Source: Corallococcus interemptor (GTDB lineage: Bacteria; Myxococcota; Myxococcia; Myxococcales; Myxococcaceae). From it: DNA of 64,000 bases. The notes under the pieces are model-generated. The model had not been told where the DNA came from. It did not search any database and saw only the letters and a program-made list of their open reading frames with translations. Where the stretch lies: contig NZ_RAWM01000012.1 in NCBI RefSeq assembly GCF_003668875.1, forward strand, positions 1 to 64,000, in the 5' to 3' direction. The translations under genes were made by a program, and so were the position numbers. Below are positions 44,515-53,716 of the stretch, piece after piece. The stretch's first letter is position 1, and every line of letters starts with the position of its first letter.

Positions 44515-47100
44515 ATGCGTCCCATCCCCCATCCGGTCCGGTCCCCCGGCCTCGTGCTCGCATGCCTGCTGGCGTGCGCCATGGGCTGCGCGATGTCCGA
44601 CATGGGTGCGCCCTTCATCCAGGGAGGGCCGGCGGACAGCGCCTGCACGGTGGATCAGGACTGCGCGGATCCGGCGCTGTTCTTCTGCAACACCGCCCTG
44701 TCGCGCTGTGAGCCCGCGTGCCGCACGGACCTCGACTGTTCCGTGGAGCGCCGGGGCGAGCTCAACGCCATCATCGCCTGTGAGTCCTCCGCGCTGGGCT
44801 GCCGCTGTGACGCCAGCCGCTGCGTCCCCGCCCTCTGCACCGGCGACGGTGACTGCGAGGACGGGAAGGTCTGCGGCGACGGCGTCTGTGGGCCTCCTCC
44901 TCCGGCGTCCAGCGCGGCGGCCTGCCGCGTGGTGCCCGCGCGCGTCGTCGCGCCCGTGGGCACCACCCAGCGCTTCGAGGCCTGGGTGACCGATGCCAAG
45001 GGCCAGCCCGTCGTCCTGCGTGACGGGCTCTCCTGGTCCGCCGTGTCGCCGCAGGTGAAGGGCGGAGGCTCGGGCTCCGGAGCCACGTTCACGCTGGACG
45101 CGGCGGGCGTGGACGTGGAGGCGGTGGAGGCCCGCGTGGGCGCGGTGTCCTGCCGCGCGAGCGTCACGGTGCTGCCTCCGCACACGGCCGCGGGGCAGGT
45201 GCGGGTGGTGGTGACGGACGGGCTCACGGGCTACCCCATCGAGGGCGCCAGGGTCGTGGTGGCGGACGCGCTGGGCAGCACGACGGCCCGCGAGTCGACG
45301 GACGCGTGGGGCGTGGCCGTGCTCGCGGCGCTGAGCGACCCGACGGTGTCCGTCTTCCACCCGGACTTCGGCTACCTCACCGTGGCGAACTACGACATGG
45401 GCGGCACGCGCGACCTCCGGTTGCCGCTGCGCCGCAACCCGAGGGACCTCGAGGGCGGGGTGCACACCGGGTTCTCCAACTTCGAGCTCCCGGGGATGAG
45501 CAGCGCGCTGTCCATGGGGTGGGCGGGGCTGTCCGTGCCCGGGCTCCTGTCGGAGGCCGCGCCCTACCAGGCGCAGGGGCCCAACAAGCCCATCGAGCTC
45601 AGGCAGGGCGGGACGGTGCGCGCGTTCGAGATGCCCTCCAACATCTGGGTGAGAGGTCTGGACGTCCGCTCGGAGATCGTGGCGGTGCCGGGCATCGCCG
45701 GCGAGTGTGACGCGGCGCTCGAGGACGGAACGGATCCGGAGACGGCCATGCGCACGGGGCGCTGTGGCACGCGGACCGCCTGGGCCCTCACCGCGCAGGC
45801 GCCGGCCGGCGAGCTTCCCGCGGGGATGATGGATCCGGCGACGGATCCGCTGCTGCTCCTGGCGCGCGCGCTGCCGCAATCCGGGCGGTTCTTCTCCGCC
45901 GTCCAGCGCGACGCGCGGTTCCCCCTGTTTCCGCGCGTCGCCGGGGGGTATCCCCCTGCCATGCCGCGCACGTCGCTGGACTTCCGGCAGGTGCCGCTGG
46001 CCTTCCCGTTCGTCGTGCGCGTCCCGCCGCTCCCTCGCTACCGGGACGGCTACCTGTCGCGGGCGCTGGTGATGGGCTCGGTGAGCGCGCCCGGACGGGG
46101 CATGGTGCCGCTGGGCCTGGGCGCCGCCGTCAACGACAGCCCGGTGGATACGAACACGGACACGCAGCCCCTGCTGTCCACGCCGGGCCTCGTGCGCGTG
46201 CGCATGGCGCCGGCCCATCACGGCCTGGAGGGGCAGGCGTACCGGTTGATGGCGCTCGCGTCGTCAGGGGGGCTGGGCGGCTGGGCGCCCACGGGCCTGG
46301 CCACCAGCGCGGTGATGGCCCCCCTGGACGCGCTCCGCTTCGATCCGGAGGGACTGGAGCCGGTGACGCTCGCGGATGCGTTCCTCCCCATCCCGGAGGG
46401 CGCTCGCTACAACGCGGACGCGTCGCCGTGGAACGGCCTGCTGTCGCGCGAGTGGCGCATGTCCGCCCTGGTGCCGGGCGCGACGCTCGTGCGCGCGGTC
46501 TTCACCGACAAGGACTTCCATCGCTGGACGGTCTGGGTGGATGGCCGCCGCGCCGTCACCGGCGTGCGCCTGCCCGTGCCGCCCCCGGACCTGGAGGACC
46601 GCACCTTCCAGGGCGACATGCTGGGCTCGCGCGCGTCGATGTCGGTGGAGGCGCTGGCGGTGGCCACGCCCGAGGGCCGCTCGCTGAGCCTCTCCGCGCT
46701 GGCGGAGTCCGGGGGCCTGGCGCCCGAGCCGCTCGCCGCGGCGGTGCGCGCGACGTCCACGCTGAACCAAGGCCGGCCCCAGGTGGCGTGGGTTCATCCC
46801 GTCCAGGGGTCATCCGTGGAGCGCGGCGCCAAATTGATCCTGTGGGTGGATGGCTTCCGGGTGGGAACGGATACCGCCAACGGCGACGAGGGCGAGGTGT
46901 GGGTCACCTTCAGCGGCGGCGGCCCGGAATGTGACCCGGCGGTGACGCGGATCGACTCCGTCCAGCGCCATGGCGAGGTGTCCTTCTTCCTGCCCACCTC
47001 CTGCTCTGGATTCGTGAGGATGGAGGCGTCGCTGAGGGACCCGCTCGGCAGGCCGCTGAAGCCCGCCGTCAGCGCCGGCAGCGCTCTGCTGGTGAAGTGA
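44515..47100 (+). CDS. large Cys-rich lipoprotein, hypothetical
   Basis: The 861-residue product has a lipoprotein signal ending CAMGC (Cys25). Two short disulfide-rich modules follow (about 43-128: TVDQDCADP, CRTDLDCS, CTGDGDCEDGKVCGDGVC), the Dickkopf/EGF-like pattern frequent in myxobacterial lipoproteins. Then comes a Big-like domain (about 135-225) and a carboxypeptidase regulatory-like domain (about 228-300). The remaining 550 residues have no recognised domain. GGAG lies five bases before the ATG. It is probably displayed on the cell surface. The function is unknown. Confidence 0.8.
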   Translation: MRPIPHPVRSPGLVLACLLACAMGCAMSDMGAPFIQGGPADSACTVDQDCADPALFFCNTALSRCEPACRTDLDCSVERRGELNAIIACESSALGCRCDASRCVPALCTGDGDCEDGKVCGDGVCGPPPPASSAAACRVVPARVVAPVGTTQRFEAWVTDAKGQPVVLRDGLSWSAVSPQVKGGGSGSGATFTLDAAGVDVEAVEARVGAVSCRASVTVLPPHTAAGQVRVVVTDGLTGYPIEGARVVVADALGSTTARESTDAWGVAVLAALSDPTVSVFHPDFGYLTVANYDMGGTRDLRLPLRRNPRDLEGGVHTGFSNFELPGMSSALSMGWAGLSVPGLLSEAAPYQAQGPNKPIELRQGGTVRAFEMPSNIWVRGLDVRSEIVAVPGIAGECDAALEDGTDPETAMRTGRCGTRTAWALTAQAPAGELPAGMMDPATDPLLLLARALPQSGRFFSAVQRDARFPLFPRVAGGYPPAMPRTSLDFRQVPLAFPFVVRVPPLPRYRDGYLSRALVMGSVSAPGRGMVPLGLGAAVNDSPVDTNTDTQPLLSTPGLVRVRMAPAHHGLEGQAYRLMALASSGGLGGWAPTGLATSAVMAPLDALRFDPEGLEPVTLADAFLPIPEGARYNADASPWNGLLSREWRMSALVPGATLVRAVFTDKDFHRWTVWVDGRRAVTGVRLPVPPPDLEDRTFQGDMLGSRASMSVEALAVATPEGRSLSLSALAESGGLAPEPLAAAVRATSTLNQGRPQVAWVHPVQGSSVERGAKLILWVDGFRVGTDTANGDEGEVWVTFSGGGPECDPAVTRIDSVQRHGEVSFFLPTSCSGFVRMEASLRDPLGRPLKPAVSAGSALLVK

Positions 47101-47196
47101 CGCACCGGGTGTCAGGGCTTCTGCGACCTGGAGGGGCACCCGTTCCGGCCGTGAATTCGCTTTCGCGATTTGCGCGGTGGTACGTTTGCCTTCGCC

Positions 47197-48075
47197 ATGG
47201 GCCAGAAGGAGACGGTCGTCACCGTCATCTCGAAGATCTCCGAGCGCCCCGTCAACCTGGACGCGGCGCTGGTGGTCATCTACGGCCTGGACCTGGGGCG
47301 CAAGTACGACCTGGCGCGCGAGGAGACGCTGATCGGCCGGTCGTCCAAGGCGGACATCCAGATTGATCAGGAGGCGGTGAGCCGCAACCACGCGCGCATC
47401 ACCAACACCACCAAGGGCGTGCGCATCGAGGACCTGGGGTCCACCAACGGCACGTTCGTCAACGACGACGTCGCGTCGTCCGCGCGGTCGCTGCACAACG
47501 GCGACCTGGTGAAGATTGGCCGCACCATCTTCAAGTTCATCGCGGGCGGCAACATCGAGGCGGCGTACCACGACGAGATCTACCGGCTGACCACCATGGA
47601 CGGCCTCACGCAGATCTACAACCGCCGCTACTTCGACGAGCAGCTGGACCGGGAGCTCTCCCGCAGCCGCCGCTACGAGCGCGTGCTGTCGCTGGTGATG
47701 TTCGACCTGGATCACTTCAAGGACGTGAACGACACCTACGGGCACCTGGCCGGGGACTCGGTGCTCAAGCAGCTGGCGTCCACGGTGCGCACGCGCATCC
47801 GGCGCGAGGACGTCTTCGCCCGCTACGGCGGCGAGGAGTTCGGCCTGCTCCTGCCGGAGATCAACCTGGGCGGCGCGCGGCAGCTGGCGGAGAAGGTCCG
47901 CAAGCTGGTGGAGCGCCAGCGCTTCGAGTTCGACAAGCAGGTCATCCCCGTCACGCTGTCGGTGGGCGTGGCCACGCTGGAGCCGCACCACCGCGAGCCC
48001 GCGGATCTGGTGCGCACCGCGGACGAGCGCCTCTTCGAAGCGAAGAGCCAGGGGCGCAACCGCGTCTGCGGCTGA
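47197..48075 (+). CDS. FHA-GGDEF diguanylate cyclase
   Basis: The 292-residue cytoplasmic protein has an FHA domain (about 25-118: [31 protein letters not shown]) and a GGDEF domain (about 128-290) with GGEEF at 211-215 and a product-binding I-site RxxD at 202-205. It should make cyclic di-GMP with product inhibition, its activity perhaps set by binding a phosphothreonine partner. Ser/Thr kinases are abundant in myxobacteria, so kinase input is plausible. The ATG begins nine codons into the frame. Confidence 0.93.
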   Translation: MGQKETVVTVISKISERPVNLDAALVVIYGLDLGRKYDLAREETLIGRSSKADIQIDQEAVSRNHARITNTTKGVRIEDLGSTNGTFVNDDVASSARSLHNGDLVKIGRTIFKFIAGGNIEAAYHDEIYRLTTMDGLTQIYNRRYFDEQLDRELSRSRRYERVLSLVMFDLDHFKDVNDTYGHLAGDSVLKQLASTVRTRIRREDVFARYGGEEFGLLLPEINLGGARQLAEKVRKLVERQRFEFDKQVIPVTLSVGVATLEPHHREPADLVRTADERLFEAKSQGRNRVCG

Positions 48076-48100
48076 CGCCCCCGAAGTCCTTGCGTCCCCT

Positions 48101-50173
48101 TCAGCCCGTGAACACGGAGCGGCGCTCGCGCAGCAGGGCCTGGAGCATGCCCTGGATGGACTCGCGCGTGCGCTCGGTGAGCCGCTGCACCTCGCCCAGG
48201 TCGTCCGCGGACTCCGGCGCCAGCCCCTCCATGGTGATGGGCTCGCCGAAGCGGATGGTCCACTTGGCGGGCAGCGGGCCCGGCGCGGTGAGCGGCAGGG
48301 ACGGGAACCCGAGGAAGCCCCCGGGCAGGCGGCCCAGCAAGGGAGACGTCTCCTCCGCGCCGACGATGGCCACCGGGACGATGGGCGCGCCGGTGCGCAG
48401 GGCCAGCTTCACGAAGCCGCCGCGGCCGAAGCGCTTGAGCCGGTAGCGCTCCGCGAACGGCTTGCTCGCGCCCTGGTAGCCCTCCGGGAAGACGACGAGC
48501 GGCCGGTGCTCGTCGAGCAGCCGCAGCGCGTTCTCCGGCGAGGCGCGCACGGCGCCCAGGCGGTTGAAGAGGGTGCCGAGCATGGGCGCGTGGAAGACCT
48601 GATCCTCCACCAGCCAGCGCGACTCGAGCAGGTCCGGCCGCTCACGCTGGAGCGCCTGCGCCATCACGAGGCCGTCGTAGGGCAGGGCGCCGGAGTGGTT
48701 GGCCACGAGGATGGACGCGCCCCGGGGCACCTGATCCACGCCCTCCACGGAGACGCGCCAGTACTGCTCGTACAGGAAGTCCAGGACGGGCTGGAGGCTC
48801 TCCACCAGCCCCGCGTCCTTGCCGTACTCGTCCAGCCGGCTGCCGCCGCCGGTGCCCAGGCTGGTGCGCATGGCCTCCATCAGGCCGTGCATGGCGCCCA
48901 TGGCGCGGCCCAGGCCTTCGCTCGCGAGCGCCTGGCCGGCGATCTCCTTCGCCAGGGAGAACATGCCCGCGGCGCGGCCCGCGAAGCCCGACGGCGCGGC
49001 GGGTTCCTCGGGGTGGTCGAAGGAGGCCTCGCCCTGTCCGGCTTCCTCCAGGCCGGGGTCCTCACCAGGGTCGCTCACGAGCGACAGGGGCCGGCGGCTG
49101 GGGGGCAGCTCGTCGTGGGATTCGTCGGGCAGCTCCACCTCTGGCTCCACGTCCGTGGGGGCGGCGCCCTCGATGATGGAGACGGAGATGTGCACGCCGT
49201 TCTCCTCCACGCGCTCGACGCCGGTGACCAGGTCGTCCTCGTCGGGGTCCATGGGCGCGGCCATGCCCTCCGGGTCGCGGCGCCAGGCGTCCGCGGTCCA
49301 GACGTCCCCGGAGTTCTCGGCGGGCGGCACGTCCTTCGGGTCGCGGCTCCAGGCGCCCGTGGGCCAGGCCTCCGCGTCCTCGTCCAGGTCGCGCGGATCG
49401 CGCTCCTCGTCGGAGGGCAGGGCGCGCTCCTCGAGGTCGCTGGCGTTGCGCTCCATGACCTCGTCCACGGCGACGCCCGCGGTGGCCTCGGCCACCTGGG
49501 TCGCGACGGCGGTGGCGACCTCCCGCTCGGACGCGTCGCCGTTGCCCTCGTCCAGCACCTGCCGCACGGCGGACTCGGCCACCTCGGCGACGAGCTCCGT
49601 CGCGAGGACGCGCTCGATGTCGTGCTCCGGCCCGTCGTGTCCCTCGAACAGCCCGTCCACGGCCGTCTTCGCGGCGGCCTCCGCCGCGTCCGAGGCGATG
49701 GCCTCCGTCAGGGCGCGGTCCACCTTGCGCTCCCGCGGACGCGAGCCGTGCACCTCGTCCGCGAGCACCCGCGGCCGGGCTTCGTCGGCGGGGCCCGGCG
49801 TGGAGGGCTCGCGAAGGGGAGAGACCTCCTCGCCCGCGGGATGCGCGTCGTGTTCGTGCTTCGCGCTCCCGCGTCCGTTCGCGCGGGCCTCGAACTTGTG
49901 GACCTTGGCCGCGGGCGTCCTGGGTCCGGCCGAGGTCTGCTTCGCCTCCGCGGCCTTGCTGGCCTTGGGCGCCTTCGCCTGGGCGCCGGACCCGGACTTC
50001 GAAGCGCCGCCCTTGGCGCTCTTCGCCTTGCCCGCTGGCTTCGCGCCCTTGCCGCCCTTGGACGCCGCGGACTTCTTCGCGGTCTTCGCGCCGGCCGCGT
50101 CGTCCTTCACCTCGCCCGTGCGAGGCGCGGCGCCCCGCTGGAAGGGATCATTCCCGAGGACACCCTTGGTCAT
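48101..50173 (-). CDS. PlsC-like acyltransferase with long disordered N-terminus
   Basis: Residues about 455-690 form a lysophospholipid acyltransferase domain: VANHSGALPYDG with His493 and Asp500 (HX6D spacing rather than the classical HX4D), a VFPEGYQGASKPF box (FPEG) and IVPVAIVGAEE. The first 430 residues are Lys/Ala-rich then strongly acidic, with no fold visible. Such N-termini may bind partners or membranes. It probably acylates a lysophosphatidic-type acceptor at the membrane. Its ATG overlaps the SDR stop as ATGA, so the two are translated together. Confidence 0.85.
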   Translation of the reverse strand: MTKGVLGNDPFQRGAAPRTGEVKDDAAGAKTAKKSAASKGGKGAKPAGKAKSAKGGASKSGSGAQAKAPKASKAAEAKQTSAGPRTPAAKVHKFEARANGRGSAKHEHDAHPAGEEVSPLREPSTPGPADEARPRVLADEVHGSRPRERKVDRALTEAIASDAAEAAAKTAVDGLFEGHDGPEHDIERVLATELVAEVAESAVRQVLDEGNGDASEREVATAVATQVAEATAGVAVDEVMERNASDLEERALPSDEERDPRDLDEDAEAWPTGAWSRDPKDVPPAENSGDVWTADAWRRDPEGMAAPMDPDEDDLVTGVERVEENGVHISVSIIEGAAPTDVEPEVELPDESHDELPPSRRPLSLVSDPGEDPGLEEAGQGEASFDHPEEPAAPSGFAGRAAGMFSLAKEIAGQALASEGLGRAMGAMHGLMEAMRTSLGTGGGSRLDEYGKDAGLVESLQPVLDFLYEQYWRVSVEGVDQVPRGASILVANHSGALPYDGLVMAQALQRERPDLLESRWLVEDQVFHAPMLGTLFNRLGAVRASPENALRLLDEHRPLVVFPEGYQGASKPFAERYRLKRFGRGGFVKLALRTGAPIVPVAIVGAEETSPLLGRLPGGFLGFPSLPLTAPGPLPAKWTIRFGEPITMEGLAPESADDLGEVQRLTERTRESIQGMLQALLRERRSVFTG

Positions 50174-51111
50174 GACTGGCTCCTTCTGAGCGCCGAGGCG
50201 GCGTCCCTGACATGGTGGAGGGGCACGAACCCCAGCGCGGACTCGGCGCGCTCCCCGTCCGCGACCCAGGAGTAATGCATGTAGTCGAGCAGGGCCACCG
50301 GCAACGTGCTCGCCCCCACCACCCCGAGCGCGCGAAGTGCGCCACGAAACAACGGCCCCGGCAGTGGGAGCGGTTGCGCGCCCGCCTGCCGGATGAGCCC
50401 CGACAGGGGCAACACTCCCCGGCCCACGATGTTGAACTCTCCCGCCGCCTCCGCCCTCAGGGCCAGGTGCAGCGCCCGGCCCGCGTCCTCCTCGTGGATG
50501 GCCTGCCAGAGCGGGTCGAATCCCAGAAGCGTGGGCACCACCGCGTGCGACAGCAACCGCGTCGCCGGATTGTCCAGGCTGGGGCCGAGCAGGGGCGCGA
50601 ACCGCAACACCAGCGTGCGGGTGTCGGGATTGCGCTCGCGGAACGCCCGCACCTGTCCCTCCACCTCCACCTTGTCGTTCACGAAGCGGCTGTGCGGACA
50701 GCCGAACAGCGGAGAGCCCTCGCGCAGCAGCGCCGGGTTGTTGCCCCGCGCCCCGTACGTGACCGTCAGCGACGGCACCACCAGCCGGGGCAGCCGCGCC
50801 CGGCCCACCGCCGTCAGCACGTTCATCGTGCCAATGACCTCCAGTTCGTGCGCCAGCGGGCCGTTGAGGATGGGCCCGAAGAGGAACGCCAGGTGAAAGA
50901 GGGCGTCCACGGGGCGCTCGGTGAGCGCGTCCGTCAGCTCGGCTTCCGCGTCGTAGCGGGTGAGGTCCACGCGGTGGAACTCCACCTTGCTGATGGGCGG
51001 GGGCTCCTTCGTGTCCAGCACGAGGATGCTCTCCACGCCGGGGTCCGCTTCCAGCCTCGGCAGCAGCAGCTTGCCGTAGTCGCCATTGGCGCCTGTCACC
51101 GCGATGCGCAT
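50170..51111 (-). CDS. NAD-dependent epimerase/dehydratase (extended SDR)
   Basis: The 313-residue protein has the SDR Rossmann motif TGANGDYGKLLLP at the N-terminus, an Asp after the second strand (LVLDTK), LFHLAFLFGP and an extended-SDR C-terminal region. The Tyr-x3-Lys site is replaced: VTYGARG, then FVNDKVEVEG, where the Tyr position is Asn, so it may not catalyse sugar epimerisation. ATG at MRIAV is preferred, as AAGGG lies four bases before it; an ATG ten codons upstream is possible. It is coupled to the acyltransferase gene, suggesting lipid or glycolipid metabolism. Confidence 0.82.
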   Translation of the reverse strand: MRIAVTGANGDYGKLLLPRLEADPGVESILVLDTKEPPPISKVEFHRVDLTRYDAEAELTDALTERPVDALFHLAFLFGPILNGPLAHELEVIGTMNVLTAVGRARLPRLVVPSLTVTYGARGNNPALLREGSPLFGCPHSRFVNDKVEVEGQVRAFRERNPDTRTLVLRFAPLLGPSLDNPATRLLSHAVVPTLLGFDPLWQAIHEEDAGRALHLALRAEAAGEFNIVGRGVLPLSGLIRQAGAQPLPLPGPLFRGALRALGVVGASTLPVALLDYMHYSWVADGERAESALGFVPLHHVRDAASALRRSQS

Positions 51112-51243
51112 CGGGCCCTTGCCTGCTCGGATCACTTCCATTCGCAGGGGCGGGTGTTAGCCCAGCCGTCCAGGAATGTCAGCCGAGTGCGCCAGTGATG
51201 TTCTGGACAACGTCATCCAGGTGGCGGAGGGTGGCTGATCGCC

Positions 51244-53136
51244 ATGTCCCGAATCGCGCGCCTGAGCGACGTGCTCATCAACAAGATCGCCGCCGGAGAG
51301 GTGGTGGAGCGCCCCGCCTCCGTGGTGAAGGAGCTGTGCGAGAACTCGCTCGACGCTGGCGCCCGCACCGTGCGCGTGGAGCTGGAGGCCGGCGGGGTGG
51401 GGCGCATCACCATCTCCGACGACGGCCACGGCATGAGCCGCGCGGACGCCACGCTCTGCCTGGAGCGCCACGCCACCAGCAAGCTGCGCGAGCTGGACGA
51501 CCTGTTCCACATCGACTCCATGGGGTTTAGGGGCGAGGCCATCCCCGCCATCGCCTCCGTGTCCCACTTCACGCTGCACACCGCGGAGCCGGACGCGCAC
51601 GAGGGAACGAAGATCACGGTGGACGGCGGCGGCCCGCCCACGGTGGAGGACGCGCCGCCCCGCGTGGGCACCGTCATCACGGTGGAGGACCTGTTCTACA
51701 ACGTGCCCGCGCGCCGCAAGTTCATGCGCCAGGGCAACACCGAGCTCAAGCACTGCGAGGAGGCCGTGGTGCGCCTGGCGCTCGCGCACCCGGAGGTCGG
51801 CTTCTTCGCCTCGCACGAGGGCAACGAGCTGTTCTCCAGCCCCGCCAGCGGACACGACCCGCGCGAGCGCATCGCCGCGGCCCTGGGCCCCGCGTCCTTC
51901 GCGCACCTGTTCCCGGTGGAGGAGCGCCGGCTGGGCGTCGTCGTCACGGGCTACCTCGCGTCGCCGGAGTACACACTGCCCAACGCGCGCGGCCTCTACA
52001 CCTTCGTCAACCGCCGCTACATCCGCGACCGCGGCCTCATCAGCACCGTGCAGCGCGCGTTCCAGGACTACCTGCCCGCGGGCCGCCAGCCGGTGGTGGT
52101 GCTGCACATCGACGTGGAGCCCGCCGCGGTGGACGTCAACGTGCACCCGCAGAAGATGGAGGTCCGCTTCGCGGACGCCCGGGGCGTGCAGGACGCCATC
52201 AGCGCGGCCCTCTCCCGCGTGCTGCGCGCGGCCCCGTGGCTGGGCTCGCCGGAGGAGCAGGCCGCGAACCCGCAGCCCCGCGACGCCGCCCACTACGCGC
52301 ACGCCGTGGAGCGCTTCCTCACCCGCGCGCAGGAGGCCACCTGGGGCGCGCCGCTGCCCACCGCGATGGATGCCCCGGGCCCCGGAGGCTCGGGCGCCTC
52401 GATGCCCGCGCGCCCGATGACGCCGTCGTACTTCGGGCCGGGCGGCGGAGCCCCTGGCGGTCCGTTCCCCGGTCCGTTCCAGGCCCCGCCGGTGCCGGGC
52501 CGCACGCTCGGGTTCGGCGAGGCACAGCCGCAGCTCAACGAGGCGCCGCCTCCGGGCTACTTCGCGGCGCTGCGCCCCATGGGCCTGCTGGGCAGCCGCT
52601 TCCACGTCTGCGAGGGCCCCGGCGGCACGCTGGTGGTGCTGGATCCGCACGCCGCCCTGGAGCGCGCGCGCCTCACCGCGTACCTGCGCCGGCTGGAGGA
52701 CGACACGAAGGCGCCGCCGCCGTCGCTGTTCGGCACCACGGTGGACCTGTCCCTGGCGGGCGTGAAGGCGCTGGTGGACGGGCGTGAGGCGCTGCTCAAG
52801 CTGGGCGTGGACGTGGAGCCCTTCGGCGGCACGGCGCTCGCGCTCAAGTCGGTGCCGGCGGGGCTGGAGGGCGTGGACCCCCGCGCGCTCCTGGAGGCCC
52901 TGTCGCGCGCGCTGCCCCCGCGCAGCGCTCCGCTGGACGTGACGAGCCTGGCGGAGGCCGTGCGCGTGATGGCCTGTCACGCCGCCCGCCGCGCGTCCTC
53001 GTCGCCGCTCACCGACGCGCAGCTGCGCGCGCTGTTGGGCGAGTTGGACCGCGCGGACTTCACCCCCCTGTGCACGCACGGCACGGTGGTGGTGCTGGAG
53101 ATGCCGCTGCTGGAGCTGGAGCGGCGCGCTCGCTGA
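51244..53136 (+). CDS. mutL: DNA mismatch repair protein MutL
   Basis: The 630-residue protein has the GHKL ATPase domain (IAAGEVVERPASVVKEL, ENSLDAGA, DDGHGM, GFRGEAI), the transducer domain to about residue 335, a Pro/Gly-rich linker (about 370-430) and a C-terminal dimerisation domain. The nuclease motif DQHAxxExxxxE reads DPHAALE and then lacks the second Glu (Thr478). CPHGRP is CTHGTV (610-615), while ACHAARR (577-583) remains. Nicking activity is therefore doubtful. It couples MutS recognition to downstream repair. Confidence 0.96.
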   Translation: MSRIARLSDVLINKIAAGEVVERPASVVKELCENSLDAGARTVRVELEAGGVGRITISDDGHGMSRADATLCLERHATSKLRELDDLFHIDSMGFRGEAIPAIASVSHFTLHTAEPDAHEGTKITVDGGGPPTVEDAPPRVGTVITVEDLFYNVPARRKFMRQGNTELKHCEEAVVRLALAHPEVGFFASHEGNELFSSPASGHDPRERIAAALGPASFAHLFPVEERRLGVVVTGYLASPEYTLPNARGLYTFVNRRYIRDRGLISTVQRAFQDYLPAGRQPVVVLHIDVEPAAVDVNVHPQKMEVRFADARGVQDAISAALSRVLRAAPWLGSPEEQAANPQPRDAAHYAHAVERFLTRAQEATWGAPLPTAMDAPGPGGSGASMPARPMTPSYFGPGGGAPGGPFPGPFQAPPVPGRTLGFGEAQPQLNEAPPPGYFAALRPMGLLGSRFHVCEGPGGTLVVLDPHAALERARLTAYLRRLEDDTKAPPPSLFGTTVDLSLAGVKALVDGREALLKLGVDVEPFGGTALALKSVPAGLEGVDPRALLEALSRALPPRSAPLDVTSLAEAVRVMACHAARRASSSPLTDAQLRALLGELDRADFTPLCTHGTVVVLEMPLLELERRAR

Positions 53137-53143
53137 AGGCGGC

Positions 53144-53569
53144 TCAGGCCTTGGCCTTCGCCTCGACCTGGGCGCGCAGCGCCTCCTCCTTCGCGCGCAG
53201 CTCGCCGGTGGGGTCGCTGGGGGCGAAGTCCTCCGCGGAGGCCACCTGGCGGATCTCCACCTCGCCGTCCTGGAAGGGGATGCGGCGCGCCCAGGCGATG
53301 GCCTCCTCGCGCGACTTCACCTCGATGATCCAGAAGCCGGCGACCAGCTCCTTCGTCTCCGTGAAGGGGCCGTCCGTCACCGTGGTCCCCGTCTTGGAGA
53401 ACTTCACGCGGGAGCCCTTGGAGCTGGGGTGCAGCCCCTCGCCCGCGAGCAGGATGCCGGACTTCACCAGCTCCTCGTTGAACCTGCCCATCTGGGTCAG
53501 CTCCTCCGTGGTGGGAAGCCGGCCGGTCTCGCTCTCCGGGGTCGCCTTGACGAGCATCATGAAGCGCAT
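53144..53569 (-). CDS. YciI/DGPF domain protein
   Basis: The 141-residue protein has the YCII-related fold: MRFMMLVKATPESE at the start, then the DGPFTETKELVAGFWIIEVKS segment that names the DGPF family, and a EEAIAWARRIP helix. Such proteins are dimeric cytoplasmic ferredoxin-like folds of poorly known function, often encoded beside ECF sigma factors; here no sigma factor is adjacent. The C-terminal 20 residues form an extra charged helix. AGGAG lies eight bases upstream of the ATG. It converges with mutL. Confidence 0.88.
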   Translation of the reverse strand: MRFMMLVKATPESETGRLPTTEELTQMGRFNEELVKSGILLAGEGLHPSSKGSRVKFSKTGTTVTDGPFTETKELVAGFWIIEVKSREEAIAWARRIPFQDGEVEIRQVASAEDFAPSDPTGELRAKEEALRAQVEAKAKA

Positions 53570-53716
53570 GGGGGTGTCTCCTGGAACGTCGGGTTCAAAA
53601 GGGCGACGAATGGTAGGGCGCGAAATCGACACGGTGGGGACGGGCCGGAAAATTGACGCGGCGGGTGCCCCGGCTACGGTGTGCGACACGCCTGTAGCAC
53701 CGGGAACCACGCCTTG

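Noticed and set aside
47179-47193. TGGTACGTTTGCC as a sigma-54 promoter of the FHA-GGDEF gene
   Set aside because: The spacing between the GG and GC elements is too short for sigma-54 and it abuts the ATG.
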